64,000 nt of DNA from Streptomyces sp. NBC_01298 (GCF_035978755.1 NZ_CP108414.1:2852001-2916000); one strand, 5' to 3'. Shown: positions 8,114-16,950, counted from the stretch's first letter. The notes: generated by a model from the sequence alone, not told the origin. Made by a program: numbers and translations.

Positions 8114-8917
8114 GTGGTCCCGCTGAAGCCCCTCGCCGTGGCCAAGAGCCGCCTCGCGGCGGCCGTCGGGGCGTCCCGGCCGGGGCTGGCCCTGGCGTTC
8201 GCGCTGGACACCGTCGCGGGGGCGCTGGCCTGCGCCGCGGTCGCGGATGTGGTGGTCGTCACGGACGATCCCGCGGCCGGGGCGGAACTTGCCCGGCTGG
8301 GGGCCCGGATCGTGCCGGACTCCCCCGCCGCCGGCCTCAACGCGGCGCTGGCCCACGGGGCGCGGGAGATACGGGCGGGCAGGCCGCGGGCGGCGGTGGC
8401 CGCGATGAACGCGGATCTGCCGGCGCTTCGGCCACCCGAATTGCTACGCGTGCTCGAAACCGCTTCGGCATTTCCCAGGGCATTTCTGGCGGATGCGGCG
8501 GGAATCGGGACGACCTTGCTTTCCGCTGCTCCGGACGTGGAATTGGCGCCCTCGTTCGGCGGCCCCTCACGGGCCCGGCATTCGGCCTCCGGCGCGGTGG
8601 AAATGGCCCTCGCGGGCGTCGAGAGCATCCGCCGGGACGTGGACACGGGGGCGGATCTGCGGACGGCCCTGGCCCTCGGCGTGGGGCGCCATACGGCCCG
8701 ATACAGTGCCCGTATGCAGGCGACCGCGTACACGTACGACACCCAGACCCGCAGCGGCAGTGTGCTGCTGGACGACGGCACCCCGGTGCCCTTCGAGGCC
8801 CCGGCGTTCGACGCGGGCGGCCTGCGGCTGCTGCGCCCCGGGCAGCGGGTCCGGATCGAGACGGACGGCGAGGGCGCGGGCCTGCGGATCACCCTGGTCA
8901 CGCTGCAGACCTTCTGA
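8114..8917 (+). CDS. cofC: 2-phospho-L-lactate/PEP guanylyltransferase with C-terminal extra domain
   Basis: 267 aa from GTG 8114. Activates phospholactate or phosphoenolpyruvate with GTP in F420 side-chain synthesis. Nucleotidyltransferase motifs: VVPLKPLAVAKSRL, VVVVTDDPAAG, MNADLPAL (metal-binding) and FGGPSRARHSASGA. Two oddities. First, family members usually have a short strand (WSLVVPLKP) whose first residues here lie upstream of the first GTG; the frame runs back to a stop at 8054 with no ATG/GTG/TTG, and a GGAGGG sits nine bases before a GTC at 8090. Second, after about residue 200 the frame continues without a stop into ~67 residues (MQATAYTYDTQTRSG...), a compact beta-rich module also expected as a separate small protein; an internal ATG lies at 8714. 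Confidence 0.85.
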   Translation: MVPLKPLAVAKSRLAAAVGASRPGLALAFALDTVAGALACAAVADVVVVTDDPAAGAELARLGARIVPDSPAAGLNAALAHGAREIRAGRPRAAVAAMNADLPALRPPELLRVLETASAFPRAFLADAAGIGTTLLSAAPDVELAPSFGGPSRARHSASGAVEMALAGVESIRRDVDTGADLRTALALGVGRHTARYSARMQATAYTYDTQTRSGSVLLDDGTPVPFEAPAFDAGGLRLLRPGQRVRIETDGEGAGLRITLVTLQTF

Positions 8918-8942
8918 CCCCGGACCCTCCCGTACGCACCGC

Positions 8943-8975
8943 GGGCCGGTTTCCCCACGGTGGGGAAACCGGCCC
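8943..8975. terminator. Bidirectional terminator between cofC and hupS
   Basis: GGGCCGGTTTCCCC (8943-8956) and GGGGAAACCGGCCC (8962-8975) form a 14-bp stem with a 5-nt loop between convergent genes. Confidence 0.8.
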
Positions 8976-8995
8976 GGCGTGTGTGACTCGTTGCC

Positions 8996-9676
8996 CTACT
9001 TGGTCTTGCGGGCGGTGGTCTTCTTCGCGGTGGCCTTGCGCGTCGCCGTCTTCTTGGCGGGCGCCTTCGTCGCCGCGGTGGCCTTCTTGGCAGCCGGGGC
9101 GGTCTTCTTCGCGGTGGCGGTGGTCTTCTTCGCCGTCGCCGCGGCCTTCTTGACCGTGGCCTTCTTGGCCGCGGGGGCGGCCTTCTTCGCCACGGCGGTC
9201 TTGGCGACCGTCTTCTTGGCGGTGGCGGTGACCTTCTTGGCCGTGGTCTTCTTCGCGACCGTGGTCTTGGCCGCGGCAGCCGCCTTCTTGGCGGGTGCGG
9301 CCTTCTTCGCGGCGGCCTTCTTGACCGTCGCCGAAGCACCACCGGTGAGGCTGCCCTTGGGCGCCTTCTTCACCGAGACCTCGCCGCCCTTGGGCAGCTT
9401 CTTGGTGCCGCTGACCAGGTCCTTGAAGCCCTGGCCCGCACGGAAGCGGGGAACAGAGGTCTTCTTGACCCGGACGCGCTCACCCGTCTGGGGGTTGCGG
9501 GCGTAGCGGGCCGGGCGGTCGACCTTCTCGAACGAGCCGAAGCCCGTGACCGAGACCCGGTCGCCACCGACGGTCGCGCGGACGATGGCGTCCAGGACCG
9601 CGTCGACGGCGTCCGCGGCCTGCTGACGGCCGCCCAGCTTGTCGGCAATCGCTTCTACGAGCTGCGCCTTGTTCAA
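8996..9676 (-). CDS. hupS: HU-family nucleoid protein with lysine/alanine-rich tail (HupS)
   Basis: 226 aa. Residues 1-95 are an HU domain starting MNKAQLVEAIADKLGG, with FGSFEKVDRPARYARNPQTG for DNA minor-groove contact. From about residue 105 the protein is a histone-H1-like tail of repeated KKAA/KKTT units. This is the actinomycete two-domain HU that compacts spore chromosomes. I chose TTG 9676 because GGGGA lies seven bases upstream; a longer frame from TTG 9718 would add 14 residues. The gene lies alone between terminators, and its upstream region is unusually AT-rich. Confidence 0.95.
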   Translation of the reverse strand: MNKAQLVEAIADKLGGRQQAADAVDAVLDAIVRATVGGDRVSVTGFGSFEKVDRPARYARNPQTGERVRVKKTSVPRFRAGQGFKDLVSGTKKLPKGGEVSVKKAPKGSLTGGASATVKKAAAKKAAPAKKAAAAAKTTVAKKTTAKKVTATAKKTVAKTAVAKKAAPAAKKATVKKAAATAKKTTATAKKTAPAAKKATAATKAPAKKTATRKATAKKTTARKTK

Positions 9677-9736
9677 CGTCTTCCCCTTCGGAGACTTCGC
9701 CAGAACGAATGTGTTCAAGCTTATTTCGCACGTTAG

Positions 9737-9751
9737 GCGGATATATACCGC
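9737..9751. promoter_or_regulatory. AT-rich near-palindrome in the hupS upstream region
   Basis: GCGGATATATACCGC is symmetric except for one base pair beside the TATA core. On the minus strand TATATA could serve as a -10 about 60 bp before the hupS start. It could equally be an operator. No start-site evidence is available. Confidence 0.35.
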
Positions 9752-9821
9752 AAATCAAACACGAAACGGGCTTATCACCCTAGTGCCGCAACGTTGTAGG
9801 CCGTTACGGAGTTCCTTCGCA

Positions 9822-10049
9822 TCAGTCGCCTTCAGGGAATCGACCCTCGTCGAGGTCCTTCATCAACCTGTCCAGGCGCCTTGCCGCGTCGGCGAGATCA
9901 TGCTTCGCCACGGCGGTGACGACCAACAGCTTCCGGGACAGCGCCATCCTTACGCCCTCCGGGACTTGCAGTGTGCGCACCCTTGTGTGTGCTTCTTTCA
10001 ATCGGTCGGCGACAAGTCCGTAGAGCTCAAGTTGACTGTCGCGTTCCAT
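9822..10049 (-). CDS. Conserved hypothetical small helical protein
   Basis: 75 aa beginning MERDSQLELYGLVADRLK, ATG at 10049. The composition is charged and helix-forming throughout (DRLKEAHTRVRTLQV, RKLLVVTAVAKHDLADAARRL), with no signal peptide, no cysteine and no recognised catalytic motif. I recall similar ~75-aa proteins between hupS and leuD in other Streptomyces, so it is probably a genuine conserved gene. It lies between hupS and leuCD on the same strand but is separated from leuD by a strong terminator, so it likely has its own promoter. Function unknown. Confidence 0.75.
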   Translation of the reverse strand: MERDSQLELYGLVADRLKEAHTRVRTLQVPEGVRMALSRKLLVVTAVAKHDLADAARRLDRLMKDLDEGRFPEGD

Positions 10050-10103
10050 GCACAGATTGTGCCATCTGGGGCGAGTTGTCGCCTCACGGGGCCTCAACAC
10101 ACG

Positions 10104-10137
10104 ACTGTGCCCCCTGCCGGATGGCAGGGGGCACAGT
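10104..10137. terminator. leuCD terminator
   Basis: ACTGTGCCCCCTGCC and GGCAGGGGGCACAGT (15-bp perfect stem, 4-nt loop) lie 50 bp beyond the leuD stop. Confidence 0.85.
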
Positions 10138-10186
10138 GTTGCCTATGTGATCACCCTAAGGCGAATAAGCGCTGCTCAGGCTGGAA

Positions 10187-10780
10187 TCACGCCTGAATCG
10201 TGCTCGGCTTGAAGGCCGGCCGAGTGCTTTCGTACGTGGCGATGTCCGCTTCGTTCTGAAGGGTGAGGGAGATGTCGTCCAGGCCCTCCAGCAGCCGCCA
10301 GCGGGCGTTGTCGTCGAGTTCGAACTCCGCTACGACGCCTTCGGCTCGGACCTGGCGGTCGACCAGGTCGACCGTGATCTCGGCGGTGGGGTCGGCCTCG
10401 GTCAGCTTCCACAGCCGCTCGACGGTCTCCTGCGGCAGGACCACGGTCAGCAGACCGTTCTTCAGCGAGTTGCCGCGGAAGATGTCGGCGAAGCGGGAGG
10501 AGATGACCGTCTTGAAGCCGAAGTTCTGCAGGGCCCAGACGGCGTGCTCGCGCGAGGAACCCGTACCGAAGTCGGAGCCGGCGACCAGGACGGTCGCGCC
10601 GGCGCGCTCGGGGCGGTTGGTGATGAACTCCGGGTCCTTGCGCCAGGCCTCGAAGAGCCCGTCCTCGAAACCGTCGCGGGTGATCTTCTTCAGCCAGTGG
10701 GCCGGGATGATCTGGTCGGTGTCGACGTTGCTGCGGCGCAGCGGGACGGCCCGGCCGGTGTGGGTGGTGAAGGCTTCCAT
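10187..10780 (-). CDS. leuD: 3-isopropylmalate dehydratase small subunit
   Basis: 197 aa. With LeuC isomerises 2- to 3-isopropylmalate in leucine synthesis. The swivel-domain signatures are [19 protein letters not shown] near the start, [20 protein letters not shown] (substrate-binding GSSREH loop) and [16 protein letters not shown]. Five bases separate its ATG from the leuC stop, so the two form an operon. The typical bacterial length is ~200 aa. Confidence 0.97.
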   Translation of the reverse strand: MEAFTTHTGRAVPLRRSNVDTDQIIPAHWLKKITRDGFEDGLFEAWRKDPEFITNRPERAGATVLVAGSDFGTGSSREHAVWALQNFGFKTVISSRFADIFRGNSLKNGLLTVVLPQETVERLWKLTEADPTAEITVDLVDRQVRAEGVVAEFELDDNARWRLLEGLDDISLTLQNEADIATYESTRPAFKPSTIQA

Positions 10781-10785
10781 CGTTC

Positions 10786-12219
10786 TCAGACTCCTGCGGG
10801 CGCGGTAGCGGCGGACGACCCAGCCAGGTCGGCGGGCGAGGCCAGGTGGCCCAGCACCGCGGTGGCGGCGGCCACCTGCGGGGACACCAGGTGGGTGCGC
10901 CCGCCCTTGCCCTGCCGGCCCTCGAAGTTGCGGTTGGAGGTGGACGCGGAGCGCTCACCGGGCGCCAGTTGGTCGGGGTTCATGCCCAGACACATCGAGC
11001 AGCCCGCGTGCCGCCATTCGGCGCCGGCCTCCTTGAAGACCTTGTCCAGGCCCTCCGACACGGCCTGCAGGGCGACCCGGACCGAGCCCGGGACGACCAG
11101 CATCCGTACGCCTTCGGCGACTTTGCGGCCCCCGATGATCCCGGCGACGGCGCGCAGGTCCTCGATGCGGCCGTTGGTGCAGGAACCTACGAAGACGGTG
11201 TCGACCTTGATGTCGCGCAGCGGCTGTCCGGCGGTCAACCCCATGTACTCCAGGGCCTTTTCGGCGGCGTTCCGCTCCGAAGCGTCCTCGTACGAAGCCG
11301 GGTCGGGGACGTGTCCCGACAGGGGTGCGCCCTGGCCCGGGTTGGTGCCCCAGGTGACGAACGGCGACAGCGTGGTGCCGTCGATGACGACCTCGGCGTC
11401 GAAGACGGCGTCGTCGTCGGTGCGCAGGGTCTTCCAGTACGCGACCGCCGCGTCCCAGTCCTCGCCCACGGGGGCGTGGTCACGGCCCTCGAGGTAGTCG
11501 AAGGTGGTCTGGTCGGGGGCGATCATGCCCGCGCGGGCGCCGGCCTCGATCGACATGTTGCAGATGGTCATGCGGGCTTCCATCGAGAGCTGCTCGACGG
11601 CCTCGCCGCGGTACTCCAGGATGTAGCCCTGGCCGCCGCCGGTGCCGATCTTGGCGATGATCGCCAGGATCAGGTCCTTGGCGGTGACGCCCTCGGCCAG
11701 CGCGCCGGTGACGGTGATCGCCATCGTCTTCGGCCGGGCCAGCGGCAGCGTCTGCGTCGCCAGTACGTGCTCGACCTGGCTGGTGCCGATGCCGAACGCC
11801 AGCGCGCCGAAGGCGCCGTGCGTGGAGGTGTGCGAGTCACCACAGACCACGGTGGTGCCCGGCTGGGTCAGACCCAGCTGCGGTCCCACGACGTGGACGA
11901 CACCCTGCTCGACGTCGCCCAGCGAGTGCAGGCGCACGCCGAACTCGGCGCAGTTCGACCGCAGCGTCTCGAGCTGGGCCCGGGAGACCGGGTCCGCGAT
12001 CGGCTTGTCGATGTCGATGGTGGGGGTGTTGTGGTCCTCGGTCGCGATGGTGAGGTCGAGGCGTCGGACCTTGCGGCCGGCCTGGCGCAGCCCTTCGAAG
12101 GCCTGCGGGCTGGTCACCTCGTGCAGCAGGTGCAGATCGATGAAGAGGAGGTCGGGCTCGCCTTCGGCGCGCCGGACGACATGGTCGTCCCAGACCTTCT
12201 CCGCGAGTGTCCTACCCAT
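10786..12219 (-). CDS. leuC: 3-isopropylmalate dehydratase large subunit
   Basis: 477 aa, aconitase superfamily. The 4Fe-4S ligands are visible: [15 protein letters not shown] and [11 protein letters not shown] (CxxC). Other conserved blocks are [25 protein letters not shown] near residue 140 and [20 protein letters not shown] at the C-terminus. It is first gene of leuCD and divergent from ndgR, whose product is known in S. coelicolor and as AreB in S. clavuligerus to bind this intergenic region. Regulation by NdgR is therefore expected here. Confidence 0.97.
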   Translation of the reverse strand: MGRTLAEKVWDDHVVRRAEGEPDLLFIDLHLLHEVTSPQAFEGLRQAGRKVRRLDLTIATEDHNTPTIDIDKPIADPVSRAQLETLRSNCAEFGVRLHSLGDVEQGVVHVVGPQLGLTQPGTTVVCGDSHTSTHGAFGALAFGIGTSQVEHVLATQTLPLARPKTMAITVTGALAEGVTAKDLILAIIAKIGTGGGQGYILEYRGEAVEQLSMEARMTICNMSIEAGARAGMIAPDQTTFDYLEGRDHAPVGEDWDAAVAYWKTLRTDDDAVFDAEVVIDGTTLSPFVTWGTNPGQGAPLSGHVPDPASYEDASERNAAEKALEYMGLTAGQPLRDIKVDTVFVGSCTNGRIEDLRAVAGIIGGRKVAEGVRMLVVPGSVRVALQAVSEGLDKVFKEAGAEWRHAGCSMCLGMNPDQLAPGERSASTSNRNFEGRQGKGGRTHLVSPQVAAATAVLGHLASPADLAGSSAATAPAGV

Positions 12220-12370
12220 CGCTTTCCCTCCGGCCGGCCGGTTGTGCCGGCGCTTGATAGAGATCTTGTGCGCCTGATCGCCCGTACCCCACGTCCCGGA
12301 CGACGGCTCGGACCCAGTGGTTCGTGGACCCGCACATACAGACTCGCTGGTTCTTGGAAAAATTGAACTT

Positions 12371-12391
12371 GCGTTTCACAGTGTGAGACGC
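12371..12391. promoter_or_regulatory. Candidate NdgR operator in the leuC-ndgR intergenic region
   Basis: Half sites GCGTTTCACA and TGTGAGACGC flank a single central G, making a 21-bp palindrome with one mismatched pair. It ends 12 bp before the ndgR ATG and lies 150 bp upstream of leuC. Position and symmetry suit an IclR-family dimer repressing its own gene. Assignment to NdgR is inference. Confidence 0.55.
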
Positions 12392-12403
12392 GAATATCGT
12401 TTC

Positions 12404-13120
12404 ATGGACAACTCTAGCGGCGTCGGCGTTCTCGACAAGGCAGCTCTGGTATTGAGCGCACTGGAGTCCGGTCCGGCCACCCTCGCCGGGCTGGTCGCGG
12501 CGACAGGGCTCGCACGACCCACGGCACATCGCCTTGCCGTGGCACTGGAACACCACCGGATGGTGGCGAGGGACATGCAGGGCCGGTTCATACTCGGACC
12601 GCGGCTGGCGGAGCTCGCCGCCGCGGCCGGCGAGGACCGCCTGCTGGCCACGGCCGGACCGGTGCTCACCCACCTCCGGGACGTTACGGGCGAGAGCGCG
12701 CAGCTCTACCGGCGTCAGGGCGACATGCGCATCTGCGTGGCGGCCGCCGAGCGGCTGTCGGGCCTGCGGGACACCGTTCCGGTGGGCTCCACGCTCCCGA
12801 TGAAGGCCGGCTCGGCCGCGCAGATCCTGATGGCCTGGGAGGAGCCCGAGCGGCTCCACCGCGGGCTCCAGGGCGCGCGCTTCACGGCGACGGCCCTCTC
12901 GGGCGTACGGCGTCGCGGCTGGGCGCAGTCGATCGGCGAGCGGGAGCCCGGCGTGGCCTCCGTCTCGGCGCCGGTGCGCGGCCCCTCGAACCGCGTGGTG
13001 GCCTCCGTGTCGGTCTCCGGGCCGATCGAGCGCCTGACCCGCCACCCCGGGCGCATGCACGCCCAGGCCGTCATCGACGCGGCCGCCCGCCTGACCGAGG
13101 CCCTGCGCCGCTCCAGCTGA
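12404..13120 (+). CDS. ndgR: IclR-family regulator NdgR
   Basis: 238 aa from ATG 12404. The N-terminal winged helix begins VGVLDKAALVLSALESGPATLAGLVAATGLARPT, with recognition helix ARPTAHRLAVALE. The C-terminal effector domain contains LPMKAGSAAQILMAW and ASVSVSGPIERLT. NdgR (nitrogen-source-dependent growth regulator) controls leucine and other amino acid genes and influences antibiotic production in Streptomyces. Its position, divergent from leuCD, is the diagnostic context. A 29-residue upstream extension of the frame is unlikely to be translated. Autoregulation through the palindrome at 12371 is plausible. Confidence 0.93.
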   Translation: MDNSSGVGVLDKAALVLSALESGPATLAGLVAATGLARPTAHRLAVALEHHRMVARDMQGRFILGPRLAELAAAAGEDRLLATAGPVLTHLRDVTGESAQLYRRQGDMRICVAAAERLSGLRDTVPVGSTLPMKAGSAAQILMAWEEPERLHRGLQGARFTATALSGVRRRGWAQSIGEREPGVASVSAPVRGPSNRVVASVSVSGPIERLTRHPGRMHAQAVIDAAARLTEALRRSS

Positions 13121-13241
13121 TCCCTCTTCTCCCCACTACCCCCGGGCCCGGGGGCGCGTGAGACGCCGCACACGTCCACACACGCGCCGCCGGGCCCGCT
13201 CTTCTTCCTTCCCGGCCCTGTCCGGAACCGTCCGGAAACAG

Positions 13242-13279
13242 CGAAGAGGCCCTCCGCGATGAACGCGGAGGGCCTCTTC
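13242..13279. terminator. Terminator between ndgR and the tRNA cluster
   Basis: GAAGAGGCCCTCCGCG and CGCGGAGGGCCTCTTC form a 16-bp stem with a 6-nt loop between convergent transcription units. Confidence 0.85.
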
Positions 13280-13285
13280 TGTGCG

Positions 13286-13358
13286 TACCCCCGACCGGAT
13301 TCGAACCGGCGCTACCGCCTTGAGAGGGCGGCGTGCTAGGCCGCTACACAACGGGGGC
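13286..13358 (-). tRNA. tRNA-Glu (CTC), copy 1
   Basis: 73 nt. The minus strand starts GCCCCCGTTGTGTAGCGG. The anticodon arm reads CCGCCCTCTCAAGGCGG with anticodon CTC, and the T arm is CCGGTTCGAATCCGG. The acceptor closes with a G-U pair. No encoded CCA. Identical to the other two Glu copies. Confidence 0.97.
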
Positions 13359-13379
13359 TAGCTTCACTGCGGTACTGCG

Positions 13380-13451
13380 CTGGGCTACCAGGACTCGAAC
13401 CTAGAATAAGAGAACCAGAAACTCTCGTGTTGCCAATTACACTATAGCCCA
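13380..13451 (-). tRNA. tRNA-Gln (CTG), copy 1
   Basis: 72 nt, minus strand beginning TGGGCTATAGTGTAATTGG. The anticodon loop TTCTGGT carries CTG. The T arm contains GGTTCGAGTCC, and acceptor arms TGGGCTA/TAGCCCA pair fully. Discriminator G, no encoded CCA. Streptomyces charge this tRNA through the GluRS plus GatCAB route, which fits the neighbouring gltX. Confidence 0.97.
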
Positions 13452-13475
13452 CAGGTCTAGACCAGCTAGACACCG

Positions 13476-13548
13476 TACCCCCGACCGGATTCGAACCGGC
13501 GCTACCGCCTTGAGAGGGCGGCGTGCTAGGCCGCTACACAACGGGGGC
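13476..13548 (-). tRNA. tRNA-Glu (CTC), copy 2
   Basis: 73 nt, identical in sequence to the copy at 13286-13358, anticodon CTC. It is second of three tRNA-Glu genes in a co-oriented cluster. Confidence 0.97.
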
Positions 13549-13609
13549 CCTAGCGATCCTGCATCAAAACATCCGGGTGCGACCCTGGAGATCTCGCGGG
13601 AAGGATCTG

Positions 13610-13682
13610 TACCCCCGACCGGATTCGAACCGGCGCTACCGCCTTGAGAGGGCGGCGTGCTAGGCCGCTACACAACGGGGGC
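13610..13682 (-). tRNA. tRNA-Glu (CTC), copy 3
   Basis: 73 nt, identical to the other two tRNA-Glu(CTC) copies. Spacing to the upstream tRNA-Gln is 27 bp, suggesting processing from a common precursor. Confidence 0.97.
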
Positions 13683-13709
13683 AAGCACTGCGTTTACTAC
13701 TGAACTGCG

Positions 13710-13781
13710 CTGGGCTACCAGGACTCGAACCTAGAATAAGAGAACCAGAAACTCTCGTGTTGCCAATTACACTATAGCCCA
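13710..13781 (-). tRNA. tRNA-Gln (CTG), copy 2
   Basis: 72 nt, identical to the tRNA-Gln at 13380-13451. It is the 5'-most gene of the cluster in the direction of transcription, so the promoter should lie at about 13790-13860. Confidence 0.97.
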
Positions 13782-13867
13782 CCAAAACGCAAGACCCTGA
13801 GGGACTTTCGTTCGGTTAGCGTCTCCGGCCCGGCCTTTCGGCCCGAGCGGGCGGCGCAGAAAGAACA

Positions 13868-14596
13868 TTACCGGATGGCTGACCGTGCTCCAAAACGGGT
13901 ATCCCCGGCCAGCACCTGCGGGAGTCCGTCGAGTCCGGTGATCCGGTGCACGCCCTCGGGCCCGGGCCCCCGCGATCCGTCGCGGTCGAGCCACACGGCC
14001 GTCAGCCCGGCGTCCCGGGCGCCGCGCGCGTCGATCTCGGGCTGGTCCCCCACGTAGACCACCTCCCCGGGCTCCAGACCCATCTCGGCGCACGCGGCCA
14101 GGAAGGCGCCGGCCTCGGGCTTGCTGACGCCCAGCTCCACCGCGCACACCAGGACCTCGAAGCGCTCGCGCAGGCCGAGGTGGCGCAGCTTGGGGTCCTG
14201 GTTGGCCACGGAGGAGTTCGTGAGCACCCCGTGGCGGTAGCCGCCCGCCAGGGCGTCCAGTACCGGCACGACGTCGGGGAACAGCTCCCAGGCGGCCGTG
14301 TAGTGCCCCACGTACCGCCCGAACCAGTCGTCGGCCTGCGCGTCGGTCAGCGCGGGCTCCCCGAGGAACTCGCGCACCCGGTCCCGGCGCTGCCCCTGGA
14401 AGGTGCCGTGGCCGGCCGCGAACCGCTCCCAGTGGCGGTCGGTGATCCGCCGCCACAGCGCGAGCGCCTCGACCGGAGCCCCGTACCGCTCCGCGAGCCC
14501 CTCGGCGACCAGGTGCGCCGCGAGCCCGGCCCGGTCGGCCCCGGTGTAGTCGAAGAGCGTGTCGTCGATGTCCCACAGCACCGCACGGATCCCCAT
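13868..14596 (-). CDS. HAD-superfamily hydrolase
   Basis: 242 aa. Motif I is LWDIDDTLFDYTG at residues 7-19 (nucleophile Asp, DxDxT). Motif II is GVLTNSS near residue 123. The motif III lysine is in GVSKPEAGAF near 157, and motif IV is VYVGDQPEIDARGARDAG near 176. The helical cap between motifs I and II marks a class I HAD of the phosphoglycolate-phosphatase/haloacid-dehalogenase group. It is a probable phosphatase of unknown substrate. It follows gltX on the same strand but is separated from it by a strong terminator hairpin. Confidence 0.88.
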   Translation of the reverse strand: MGIRAVLWDIDDTLFDYTGADRAGLAAHLVAEGLAERYGAPVEALALWRRITDRHWERFAAGHGTFQGQRRDRVREFLGEPALTDAQADDWFGRYVGHYTAAWELFPDVVPVLDALAGGYRHGVLTNSSVANQDPKLRHLGLRERFEVLVCAVELGVSKPEAGAFLAACAEMGLEPGEVVYVGDQPEIDARGARDAGLTAVWLDRDGSRGPGPEGVHRITGLDGLPQVLAGDTRFGARSAIR

Positions 14597-14618
14597 GGGG
14601 CCGACCCTACGCGGAACG

Positions 14619-14671
14619 CCTCAGGGGCGGCAGCCGTTCGCTGATACAGCGGTCGGCTGCCGCCCCTGAGG
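14619..14671. terminator. gltX terminator
   Basis: CCTCAGGGGCGGCAGCCG and CGGCTGCCGCCCCTGAGG are an 18-bp perfect inverted repeat with a 17-nt loop, starting 17 bp after the gltX stop. Confidence 0.85.
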
Positions 14672-14687
14672 GACGGACGGGTGGCGC

Positions 14688-16166
14688 CTACGCGGCGGTG
14701 AGCTTCGCCAGGGTCGCGTCGATGCGGGACAGGGAGCGGTCCTTGCCCAGGATCTCGAGGGACTCGAAGAGCGGCAGGCCGATCGTGCGGCCGGTGACGG
14801 CCACACGGACGGGGGCCTGCGCCTTGCCGAGCTTGAGGCCGTGGGCCTCGCCGGCGGTGAGGACCGCCTGCTTGAGGGACTCGGGGTCGGACCAGTCCGC
14901 GGCGGCGAGGTTCTCGCGGGCCGTGGTGAGGAGGGCCGCCGGGTCGCCCTTCATCGCCTTGTCCCACGAGGCCTGGTCCTCGACGGGCTCCTTCAGGAAC
15001 AGGAAGTCGACGTTGTCCGTGATGTCGGACAGGACCGTGACGCGGGTCTGGGCGTACGGCGCGATGCGCTCCCAGGCGGCGGCGTCGAAGTCCTCGGGCG
15101 CCCAGTTGGCGTGCGGGGCCTGGAGCCACGGGGCGCAGCGGTCCGCGAAGACCTTCGGGTCGAGCAGCCGGATGTGGTCGGCGTTGATCGACTCGGCCTT
15201 CTTGAGGTCGAAGCGCGCCGGGTTGGCGTTGACGTCCGGGATGTCGAACTTCGCCACCATCTCCTCGATCGAGAAGATGTCCTGGTCCTTCGAGAAGGAC
15301 CAGCCGAGCAGCGAGAGGTAGTTCAGCAGGCCCTCGGGGAGGAAGCCGCGCTCGCGGTACAGGTTGAGCGAGGCCTCGGGATCGCGCTTGGAGAGCTTCT
15401 TGTTGCCCTCGCCCATCACGTACGGCAGGTGGCCGAAGGCCGGCACCGCCTTGGCGATGCCGAGCTCGATCAGGGCCCCGTAGAGCGCGATCTGGCGCGG
15501 GGTGGAGGAGAGCAGGTCCTCGCCGCGCAGGACGTGCGTGATCTCCATCAGCGCGTCGTCGACGGGGTTGACCAGCGTGTAGAGCGGGGCGCCGTTGGCC
15601 CGGACGATGCCGAAGTCCGGCACGTTGTCCGGGGTGAAGGTCAGCTCTCCGCGGACCAGGTCCGTGAAGGTGATCGGACCGTCGGGCATCCGGAAGCGGA
15701 CGATCGAGGTGCGGCCCTCGGCCTCGTACGCGGCCTTCTGCTCGTCCGAGAGGTCGCGGCAAGTGCCGTCGTAGCCGGAGGGCTTGCCGGCGGCGCGGGC
15801 GGCGTCGCGGCGGGCGTCCAGCTCCTCGGTGGTGCAGTAGCAGGGGTAGGCGTAGCCGCCGTCCTGGAGCTTCTGCGCCACGTCCTTGTAGATGTCCATG
15901 CGCTCGGACTGGCGGTACGGGGCGTGCGGGCCGCCGACCTCGGGGCCCTCGTCCCAGGTGAAGCCGAGCCAGCGCAGCGAGTCGAGCAGCTGGCCGTAGG
16001 ACTCCTCGGAGTCGCGGGCCGCGTCGGTGTCCTCGATGCGGAAGACGAACGTACCGCCGTGGTGGCGGGCGAACGCCCAGTTGAAGAGGGCCGTGCGGAC
16101 CAGACCCACGTGGGGGTTGCCGGTCGGGGACGGACAGAAACGTACGCGGGGGGTCGCGTTAGCCAC
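14688..16166 (-). CDS. gltX: Glutamyl-tRNA synthetase
   Basis: 492 aa, class I synthetase. [23 protein letters not shown] carries the HIGH-equivalent PxxxPHVG and GNKKLSKRD is the KMSKS-type loop. [15 protein letters not shown] follows the first motif. [12 protein letters not shown] gives part of the Cys-containing zinc-like insert. In organisms without GlnRS this enzyme also mischarges tRNA-Gln for GatCAB. Its location next to the tRNA-Glu/Gln cluster fits that role. Its ATG lies within the end of the upstream hydrolase gene (8-bp overlap), implying co-transcription. Confidence 0.97.
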   Translation of the reverse strand: MANATPRVRFCPSPTGNPHVGLVRTALFNWAFARHHGGTFVFRIEDTDAARDSEESYGQLLDSLRWLGFTWDEGPEVGGPHAPYRQSERMDIYKDVAQKLQDGGYAYPCYCTTEELDARRDAARAAGKPSGYDGTCRDLSDEQKAAYEAEGRTSIVRFRMPDGPITFTDLVRGELTFTPDNVPDFGIVRANGAPLYTLVNPVDDALMEITHVLRGEDLLSSTPRQIALYGALIELGIAKAVPAFGHLPYVMGEGNKKLSKRDPEASLNLYRERGFLPEGLLNYLSLLGWSFSKDQDIFSIEEMVAKFDIPDVNANPARFDLKKAESINADHIRLLDPKVFADRCAPWLQAPHANWAPEDFDAAAWERIAPYAQTRVTVLSDITDNVDFLFLKEPVEDQASWDKAMKGDPAALLTTARENLAAADWSDPESLKQAVLTAGEAHGLKLGKAQAPVRVAVTGRTIGLPLFESLEILGKDRSLSRIDATLAKLTAA

Positions 16167-16950
16167 GCTTGATCACCTTGTTGGTGAGAGTGCCGATGCC
16201 TTCGATGGTGACGGCGACCTCGTCGCCGACGTTCAGGGGGCCGACTCCGGCCGGGGTCCCCGTGAGGATGACGTCGCCCGGGAGCAGCGTCATGGCCTCG
16301 GTGATGTGCACGATGAGGTCCTCGATGGAGCGGACCATCTGGCTGGTGCGGCCGAGCTGGCGCTGTTCGCCGTTGACGGTGCACTGGATGGTCAGGTCGC
16401 TGGGGTCGAGGTCCGTCTCGATCCAGGGGCCGAGGGGGCAGGAGGTGTCGAAGCCCTTGGCGCGGGCCCACTGCTTCTCGCGCTGCTGCACGTCGCGCGC
16501 GGTGACGTCGTTGGCGCAGGTGTAGCCGAGGATGACGTCCTTGACGCGCTCGCGCGGGACCTCGCGGCACATGCGGCCGATGACCACGGCGAGCTCCGCC
16601 TCGTGGTGGAGGTCCTGGGAGAAGGACGGGTACGCGATCGGGTCGCCCGGGCCGACCACCGAGGTGGAGGGCTTGAAGAAGGTGATGGGGACGTCGGGGA
16701 CCTCGTTGCCCAGCTCCGCCGCGTGCTCCGCGTAGTTGCGGCCGATGGCCACGATCTTGTTCGGGAGCACGGGCGGCAGCAGCCGGACCTTGTTCAGCGG
16801 GACCTTCGTGCCCGAGAGCTCGAAGTCCGCGAACGGGATGCCCTTGATGATGTCGAGGACGAGCTCACCTTCGGACGCCGCGAGGGCGGTGCTGCCCTCG
16901 ACCGCGCCGAACGCGACATTGCCGTCGATCGAGAACCTGGCGATGCGCAC
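16159..16950 (-). CDS. Fumarylacetoacetate hydrolase-family protein
   Basis: 263 aa. The C-terminal FAH fold is clear: [36 protein letters not shown], then metal ligands in [12 protein letters not shown] (E-x-E) and [14 protein letters not shown], ending [10 protein letters not shown] and VTIEGIGTL. Relatives hydrolyse or decarboxylate beta-diketo acids (acylpyruvases, oxaloacetate decarboxylases, homoprotocatechuate pathway isomerases). I cannot tell which applies. The gene overlaps gltX by 8 bp, an arrangement known to be conserved in actinomycetes, so a housekeeping metabolite-repair role (for example oxaloacetate keto-enol handling) is more likely than a degradative one. Confidence 0.9.
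   Translation of the reverse strand: MRIARFSIDGNVAFGAVEGSTALAASEGELVLDIIKGIPFADFELSGTKVPLNKVRLLPPVLPNKIVAIGRNYAEHAAELGNEVPDVPITFFKPSTSVVGPGDPIAYPSFSQDLHHEAELAVVIGRMCREVPRERVKDVILGYTCANDVTARDVQQREKQWARAKGFDTSCPLGPWIETDLDPSDLTIQCTVNGEQRQLGRTSQMVRSIEDLIVHITEAMTLLPGDVILTGTPAGVGPLNVGDEVAVTIEGIGTLTNKVIKRG

Noticed and set aside
13286..13781. Repeated 70-bp units resembling a CRISPR-like array.
   Set aside because: The units are tRNA-Glu and tRNA-Gln genes with complete cloverleaf features.
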